Origin: Epinephelus fuscoguttatus
Lineage: Eukaryota; Chordata; Actinopteri; Perciformes; Serranidae
Direction: 5' to 3'
Assembly: GCF_011397635.1 (NCBI RefSeq)
Contig: NC_064770.1
Span: 34,806,598 to 34,870,597 of the forward strand
Length of the DNA stretch: 64,000 bases
A model generated the notes under the pieces. It was not told the DNA's origin, made no database searches, and saw only the letters and a list, made by a program, of their open reading frames with translations. Positions within the stretch are counted from its first letter, which is position 1. The number at the start of each line of letters is the position of its first letter. The position numbers and the translations under genes were made by a program. Positions 34,901-43,900 of this stretch are shown here, piece after piece.

Positions 34901-37900
34901 AAACAAAACCAGAAATGAATTTTCCTACTAACAAGTATTTCCTGTGGAGCCACAACCTGATTCTGTTTATAGCCTTCGTGCTATTGTCTTTCAGAACTAT
35001 TAAAAACCCATAAAAGAGTCATACAGCTGCATGGTGTGACATATTCATTTGTTGCTGTTGACAGAGTGAGTCAGTGACTACGTTTACATGCACAAAATAT
35101 TCCACTTTGTGCCCTTATTCCGAAAACGACAATATTGTGTTTACATGGCTAACAAAAATGAATTTCCCACTCCGTGCACACTCCGAATAACGTGCCAAAA
35201 TATGGAATAGTGGAACAGCTGGAGCCGCTTGTGCCACTTTGACTCTTTGCATCAAAATAGGAGTTTTTCAAAGTTTTCTACTGGTGGCCGACTTGTTTGA
35301 CCGTGTGAACAAAGCCTCCCTTTTCATTCCTTCAACTAAAAAGGTTGTTATGATGTTTGGAAAGGATGGCAGAGGAGATACCTGCACACCAGTGTAACTG
35401 GGCTGGACAGCCACAAAAAAGTTCACAGGCTGAGATCAGTGCAAAAAAATTGTCAATTTATTTAGAACATCTGTGCACAAAAAGAAGGTTGCTCAAGGTG
35501 TTTCTTTTTTTTTTTTAAGTTTTTTTTATTGTATTTTATTTTATTTTGTATTTATTTCTTTTTTATTTTTTATTTTATTTTATTTTATTTTGTATTTTTT
35601 ATTTCTTTTATTTTTTATTGTATTTTATTTTATTTTGTATTTTTTTAATTTCTTATTTTTTTATTGTATTTTATTTTATTTTGCTTTTTTTTCTGCTATC
35701 ATACATTGGTGTTTGAGAATGTTGTGAATAGGACAGGTGATTGTGATTTGGTAGTCAGGTCTCTGCTCCTCAGAGTTGATCTCATCTAATTAGTGGCTCC
35801 TCCTCACTGATTCATCACACCTGGTAGGAATCTGTCTGTGTCTCTGTGTGTTCTGTGAAGCACTCATGTCAGCAGCACTGATGATAGTCAAGGACTGAAA
35901 TGTTTGCTGTTGTTTTTAGTCACCTATTATTATTTTTCACACTTCTTTTTGTGCACAGATGTCCTAATTGAATTTCATTTTTTGCACTGATCGCAGCCTG
36001 TGAACCCTTTCCGTGGCTGTCCAGCCCAGCTTCATTGGTGTGCAGGTATCTCCTCTGCTGTCCTTTCATGTCCTTTCAGATAAACTTTTTTGTTGCACTA
36101 AGTAGGCGCAGCTTCACAGCAGCCCTGAGACTGTTATAATATTTGAACATATCCAAAAATGTCCAGAAATAAAAAAAAAAAAAAAAAAATGGTAGTCAAA
36201 ACCACAAAAATACCAAGGCACTCTGTTTTACAAAAATTAAAAAGTCCAAAAACGTGTTGATATCCAAGTCTTTCAAAATGTTTTAAAGTAGGTGTGTTTC
36301 TCCTTCTGACCAGAGATGTGGGTGTTCTCACATTGGTTTCTGGTTTATGTACAATGTATCAGTGACAAAGCACAAAGCTGACTGTAAACAGAGACGAGGT
36401 GTGTTGCAATCTGTGGTAAAAATCCCAGTTGAGCCACATATTCTGAATGCGCTGTATACATGTTCAAGACTGATGTTAAAACCCAGATATTATCAGCATA
36501 TCCCACATGTCTTAGTTGGAAAATGCTTCATTTGGAACAAGGCCTAATTCAGAATATCCAAACAGAACATGCTGTTTATGTGACCCGAATCAAGTTCAGA
36601 ATATTGTCATGTTTGGAATTATATTATCGTCGAAATCTGGCACTTGGGCAGTGACTTACGGCTTCAAAGAATGTGGTCCTGTAATGTCGGCATGATACGT
36701 GGCTGGTTGCCTTTATAGTTGATGGTGCTCAGTGGTGTCAGGGGGAAACGTGTCAGGACAGGAACGAAAGTTAAGGCGGCATATGAAAGGTGTGTGGGAG
36801 GGGTGGAGCATGGGTCCAACAAACACTGACTTTCACCTGGGAGAGCGGTGTTTGTGTCCCGCAAGATTCTAAAGCCAAACCCTGTTCTTTTTTCCGAAAC
36901 CCAACCACGTCTATGTCAATTTGTGTTGTTGTACTGACGTAGTGCTTCTATAGAGTGTGCCAGTAAACCCGAAACTCTGTTAGCGCTTTTAGCACTTCCA
37001 GTTCTCTCGTCTAAAAGTCAGTACGTTTTTTGAATGGGATTTTGGTAAAATGCCTCAAATAAGGTCTGTGGTTAACAAAAGCTTAAGCGAGTTTCAAGTT
37101 TTGTTCTACGACATAAAACACATCGGTAAATACCCTACTTGTGAATTTTGAAGCTTTTACGTGTCGTAAAAAAGGCGCTTGCTAACAGGTTGCTCAATAC
37201 GACTACAATTAGAATACAATTAGATTAAACATCATCACCCCCGAACAGGCGAGAGTGCTGGCAGTCCGCCATTACAGCTTCTTATTTAGCTTAAACAGTC
37301 CGATTTCCCCATTATACAATGTTTTTAAAATAAAGCGGCCGAAATCAGTTGAAAGCTTAGTGGCGGTGACGTTATGAGTCATGCGACCATGGAGTAGTCA
37401 TGTAGTCCGTTAAGTCAGTTAAGCTTCAAATGCGGTTTGAAAGGTGTCCATATGTGAAGATTATCTCACTGGACAAAACCTGTAAGTATCATAAACTTGT
37501 GTTAGCCACGGAGCTTATTTTCTGACATAATCTAAAACGCAATGCAAAAATCACATTCGCTTTCTCTTCCGGGAACCAGCACAATGCTAAACTTCCGGGT
37601 TTTGACGTCAGCCCTGGCACACTATTTTGAAAGAAGACACGGTGTTCCAGAACATCAACAACCAACGCACCTAGGGTACATTGCACGTCGTATCTAGACG
37701 TGGAAAGTTGATGACCGAACGTCAATATGGGACAAGGTCGGAGTGAGAATGTGTTGGAATAACAGTGGAATATTAGATTTGATGTAGTCATTTAACGGCC
37801 CAGTCAGTGATTTTGGACCATTAAGATTTGGAATTGCACCCCGTTCAGTGTGTTTACAGCCGTCACTGATGTAAACAAACCTTGTCGGTCTTTGTACTCA

Positions 37901-40900
37901 AAGAACTGTCAGTTTGAGAGTGATATCAGGTAGTGATGAGTGACTACACCTTTATCTGTACCTGCTGAACCAACTGAATGATCTGTATCTGTACCTGTAC
38001 TCGCAATGGACTGAAAGTGGGTGTGGTCTAATCGAAAGTTGTTATTTTAAGCCTGAAATTGATTTGGGTTGATCAGAAGTTGCATTATTTATAATTTATT
38101 AGAAAACTATTTGGATACAACAATCTCAGAGTTGAGCTTCAGGTCATTTTTGATCAAAAGAGTAAGAGATTGAAAACCCAAGCTACCCAAAGGAGGATTT
38201 CCCCTCATCAGGAGTACAGCTATCGTCACAGTTTACTCATATAGTACTCTTACTAGTACAAAGTTCATATTTTGATAGAAGGGATAACGCTCTGTTTACT
38301 TTTTGATCACCTATTGTGCCTCAGTCACACACACACACACACACACACTGAAACACTTGAAGTGGTTGTTGCAGACGTGCTGCAGTGATTCCGTTTCCTC
38401 AGAGGAACTGTTTGGAAAACTGTGTAATGTCACATGCAGGATGAACACAGGGTGGGAAATTCTCAAAGAGCTATTCTTGTAGTCATGCTGCAAAGAGTCG
38501 AAATGGATACGTGCCTTTTGTCTTTTTAAACATAACTCATGTTCTAAGACGGTTCAGACTAGTTCTGTGTTTTATTTCTTGGTCTCTCATGTTGAAATAT
38601 AAATACCTGTGTGTTTCAGGAGGAGCCTCTGCCTGCAGCCCTGGTGGAGCTGGTTAGAAACAGCCCCATCTCGTCCATAGAGGACCTTCAGCTGCTGCTG
38701 CTCACTGACTCCGTAGGTAAAGACCAGCGCATTCTGATATTACTGTTATAACACACGCTGAAATGCATGGGAGACGATGAGGGCCAGGTATAAGGAAGAA
38801 AAATCACAAAAGAAGGATTTTTGTTCAGCACATGGGAAGAAAAATTAACTTCAGACACAGTATTGTTTGGTTTTCAGCACAATCTTTCAAAATCTTTCCT
38901 AACACTTATCACCACGCTGTGTTTATTAGGGGGAAAAATCGATACAGCAAAGTTATCGCGATATTTTTATTTGGCAATATCGTATCGTTACTAAATGCCA
39001 AGTTTATTTAATAAAATAAATTATTAAAAAAAATAATAAAATTGCAAAAAAAAAGAGTGAAGTGAGATGAACAGAAACTGAAAAAAGGTAATAAATTGCA
39101 ATATATCGCAAAATATTTCATCACAATACTCAGCTTATCGCAACACGTTTAAAATTGCAATAATATTTTATTGTGACTGAAGTATTGTGATAATATCGTA
39201 TCAAAGAGCCTCTGGTGATTCCCAGTTTGAGTTGCAGTTTCACCAGTTCATCTACACAAGGTATTTTACAGAGGCAGACACTTGTGCAAGCGCCAGCAGT
39301 TTAATGTATTCTCAGAAGTTTGATTTTTATCTTGAAATGTCAAGGTCATTCTCGATATTTTGACTTTATTCTTGTAATGCCCAAAATAAAAAAATCTCTC
39401 CTCCAACTTATTTTTTCCTCAAGCCTGGCTCAGATACTGAAAATCAGCTTTATTGTCCACATTTTGACTTTATTCTCATAATGCAAGATTGAAAATAGAA
39501 AATAATTCTCTCCTTCTCTCATTTATTCCAGTTATACCTAGCCCTAATACTCTTTGGTAGAAACCAGGCTCAGTATTGGAAGTCTTTTTATGGATCCTGA
39601 CGCAGTAACAGTCTGACCACATCCTTAGTTTACCCTTAAATACATCTTTAATGTTCAAAAACACAAAACTATTTTGCCTGTGGCCGCTGCAACAAGGACA
39701 CCTGTGTCCAAGGGGCACCCGCTCCACCGACCGAGCCACTGGGCGCCCCGACCATTTTAATCTTTAACATTAAGCGGAGCAAACTAAATCTTTCCTAAAC
39801 CATTCTTAACTAGTCCATACCCATTGGTAGCTTTGTCACCTTCTACCTATGCCAATCCTCAATGCCTATGTTCAGTTTCACATAGATTGACCACGTCAGT
39901 GAGTAGAAAAAAAACGTGGGACAGACAGAATGACACACTGACAGTTTCTGTGATTATGTACAGCATACCATACCATGACTTAGTCATACCAAAATTTAGA
40001 AAAAAAACAGGGGGAGCCACAGCGATCGGTCGCATTTTAGCCATTTGTAAGCATTTTTCTGTTGTTATAGCGCCACCCAGTTGCCAATTAGAGTTAAATT
40101 TCTCCAGTCACCTTGAGGCATCCTGTTCTACATATCTACCAAGTTTAGTAAAAATCCATATGGTGGTTAGGCCTAGATAAGAAATTAGCTCTCTAGCGCC
40201 CCCATTTTGTTTGATGGGGTCAATAATGGAGGGGTCCCCTCAGATTATGTGTGGTCATATGCCTACAAAGTTGCGTGGTGATGGGTGAAACCCTTGAGAT
40301 GTTCTACACCTTTATGTGATGAGCCACGCCCTCCACAATATTCATTGCCTTATAGAAGCTCAGTTTTAGGAAGTTTTCCAACTTTTGCCAAGAGGGAACT
40401 TTAGATATTGCTCCCTAGATCATGTTCACCCAGTTTCATGCAGATCGCTCAAACTTCCTAGGAAGAGATCCATTTGAAGTGTTTTTCAAAAAATTCAAAA
40501 TGGCGGAAAATCTATATAAGCGGAAGTTATGGGTTCTTGAGGCAAATGTGTTCCTCATGAGGAGAGGCATCTCTGTGCAAAGTTTCATGTCTCTACGACA
40601 TACGGGGCATGAGATATGCCCATTCAAAGTCTGCAATTTCAATCGGTTGCTATAGCGACCCCCTTTGGCCAATTGATGTAATATTGCTTCATTGGCATCC
40701 TCCCATGACCCTCTACCACTGTGCCAAATTTCACATGGATTGACCAAGTCAGACAGACAGAGTTTTCGTCATTATATCGTAAGATCATATACCTAACTCT
40801 CACCAATAACGCTGTTTCAACCTAAAACACTGGTGGGATCCTTAATTTTATATATCTGGAGCTCATTTATTACAAATTCATTAAAAATACATTTTGGCTG

Positions 40901-43900
40901 TTTAGAGTATGGTTATGCTATAATACCAAGGCAGAAAGTTTAAAATATATAGACAACCTGCTCTTCATCATCAGTGTGTTACCACATACAGTGTTATCAG
41001 TACATGTACACATAAGAAAGTTATATGACCTTTGGGCTTATGAGTATCCATTCAAAATAAAGTACAACATAATTTTGATATCAATAAAAAAATGGCACAT
41101 GAATAACAATATGAAGGCCAGTGATGCACAAACTCAATAATATACAATACACAATATGATTTATGTTGAGATGTTTTCTCGTGAATGCCGACTGAGATGA
41201 TACTTTAATGCCAGGCAATTGTAATAAGAGTTCATTAAATAAACTGTGTGAGTGGCAACGCAATGATGAACTGAAAACTAACATGACACCAATAAGTGGC
41301 TGCTCCTCTAACCTAATTGTGACTTGTAAACATCGCAGTAATAAAACCAACTCGGACAAACAAATGGAGAAACAAGAGGCAGAAAGAACACGATCTTAAA
41401 ACACATGTGTGGAAGAGAACACGCACAGTCCGAATTACTTCACAATTACAGCTCTTGAGCTCATGTTTTATCACTATACACGCAGAGGGCGCTGAAAGCC
41501 TTAGAATAAAGTTTACTGTACATCCAAGTCAAATCTGTGTGTGTTTATTGTTTTGTCTCAGATGAGGAGGACGCGACTTCTGCAGCCAATGGAGGTCACA
41601 GACTACCAAGGAGCCTCGGTGAGCTGAGCCCCCTCCTTCCTTTTTACTCAGTGTCATTAGAGAGACTGGTTTCTTGTTGCACGTGTAGATATCTTTAATT
41701 AAAATTGCTATAAGTCACATTATGGATATGTTTGCTTTTAATTCTTTCAAGTCAAAAAGCAATCGCTGATGTTGACATTTGCTATCACTCCTACTGATTA
41801 AATGTTAAAAGGGTTTGCCACTGACATGGAGGATTCCTGATTTTCCTCATGAATGTAAAAGTACTTTATCCTCATTAGTGGAGGACTGGTTGTGTTCCCT
41901 GCGTCTTCCTGGGAGCTGATTGATGTGACGAGTATGGCGTTAGTGACACGGTAAAATTCTTCCCATTAACCTTTTTCTCCGCCATCATGATAAAGCAGAT
42001 GTCTGAATTACCAGACAGCAATCTACAAGAGTCGGGGTGACTTTGTTGGATTCCCTCTAGCATGAGGAGATACTAATGGGCCTAAATTAATCATCATTCA
42101 CACGAGGCCTAATATCTTGGATGTGTCCTTATATTTTTAAACAGAATAGCAATTCAACAGTGAATTTCTGTGAGGCAAAGTGGAATTAAATTCCTCCGTG
42201 TTTCTGTGTAACAGAGCAATACAATACAATAATCCACCCAAGTCTGACTGGGAGAAGTTGTAGCACATCAGCTCATTTAAAATGCATGAGTTTCACATTA
42301 TAATCAGCCTGCGTGTTTGTGCTCTGCAACACCTAGAAACAGGCTTTAGTGGATGTTACACTGGAGTGCTGCACAAGTCACAGCCACTGTTGTATAAAAT
42401 GGTGAATTGGGCTTCAATGGTGAGAGCCTCTTATCACACTTAATACACATGCAAACAAGCTGGATGAATCACTGTGGATGAATGAGTGAGCTTAATGGAA
42501 CTGACAGGAATTAGGCTTCTCATATTTGTGCTCTTCTTTTAGCAACTTGGGAGGGTTTCTGTGGGAAATCATGAGGAGTCCCATGTGCATTTCATTTTTT
42601 ATGTCCTTTACTTATTGATTCAACAAACACAAAGGGAAGGGGTTTTCCAAAGTCAGTGGTTAGTTGTCTTAACAGTCACATAGAGTAAATAATAATTATA
42701 ATAATAATTTTTAGAATGCTTAATACAAAATCCTAACACAAGTCAAACCAGTCATACTCACACTCATGGATGGATGAGTGAATCTGGCACAGGTCTAGGG
42801 GCACAACAAACACAAAGAGTCACAAAAAAGCCACAAATAGATACAAAACAACCACAAAGAGATGCAAATGAACCCCAAATACATAAAAAAGAAAAAAAAA
42901 AACAACTTGAAAGAGACACAAAACATCCAAAAAGCAACATAAAGACACTCTATAGAGATGCACACTGACCAAAACACTGGCCAAAACAGATATGAAGAGA
43001 TGCTTTAGACTAAAGACACAAAACAACCACAAAGAAATAAACAAATGACTAAAACTAAATACAAATTACCAAAAAACCTGCAAAAACAATTATTAGGGGA
43101 TGCGAATTAACATCATGACTCAAAACAACAACAAAACAGCCAGAAAAAGAGACACACAACAACTACAAAGAGATGCAAAATGACCAAAAGACTGGCCACA
43201 ACAACCATGAAGAGACGCAGATTGACATGAAGGCACTGAACAACCACAAAGAGACACTAAACACCCACAAAGAGACACAAGACATACATAAAGAAACACA
43301 AAACAACCACAAAAAACACAAAACAACCACAAAGAGTTACAGAACACCCACAAAGAGTTACAAAACAACAACAAAGAGACACAAGACATAAAGAAACACA
43401 AAACAACAACAAAGAGTTACAAAACACCCACAAAAAGTTACAAAACAACAACAAAGAGACACTAAACAACCACAAAGAGACACTAAACAACCACAAAGAC
43501 ACACAAAAAACCCACAAAGAGACACAAGACATAAAGAAACACAAAACAACCACAAAGAGTTACAAAACAACAACAAACAAAAAAACCCCACAGAGACACT
43601 AAACAACCACAAAGAGACACAAGACATACATAAAGAAACACAAAACAACCACAAAGAGACACAAAACAACCACAAAGAGACACAAGACATACATAAAGAA
43701 ACACAAAACGCCCACAAAGAGACAGAAAACAACCACAAAGAGAAACAAAAGAACCTCAAAGAGACAGAAAACACCCACAAAGAGACACAAAAGAACCACA
43801 AAGAGACACAAAACAACCACAAAGAGACAGAAAACAACCACAAAGACACACAAAAGAACCACAAAGAGACAGAAAACACCCACAAAGAGACACAAAAGAA

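Noticed and set aside
35473..35727. 84-codon frame of Phe/Leu/Tyr
   Set aside because: Poly-T/TTTTA low-complexity DNA inside a foldback element.
39679..39751. tRNA gene on the minus strand
   Set aside because: Only an A-box-like SINE head is present; no cloverleaf and no B box.
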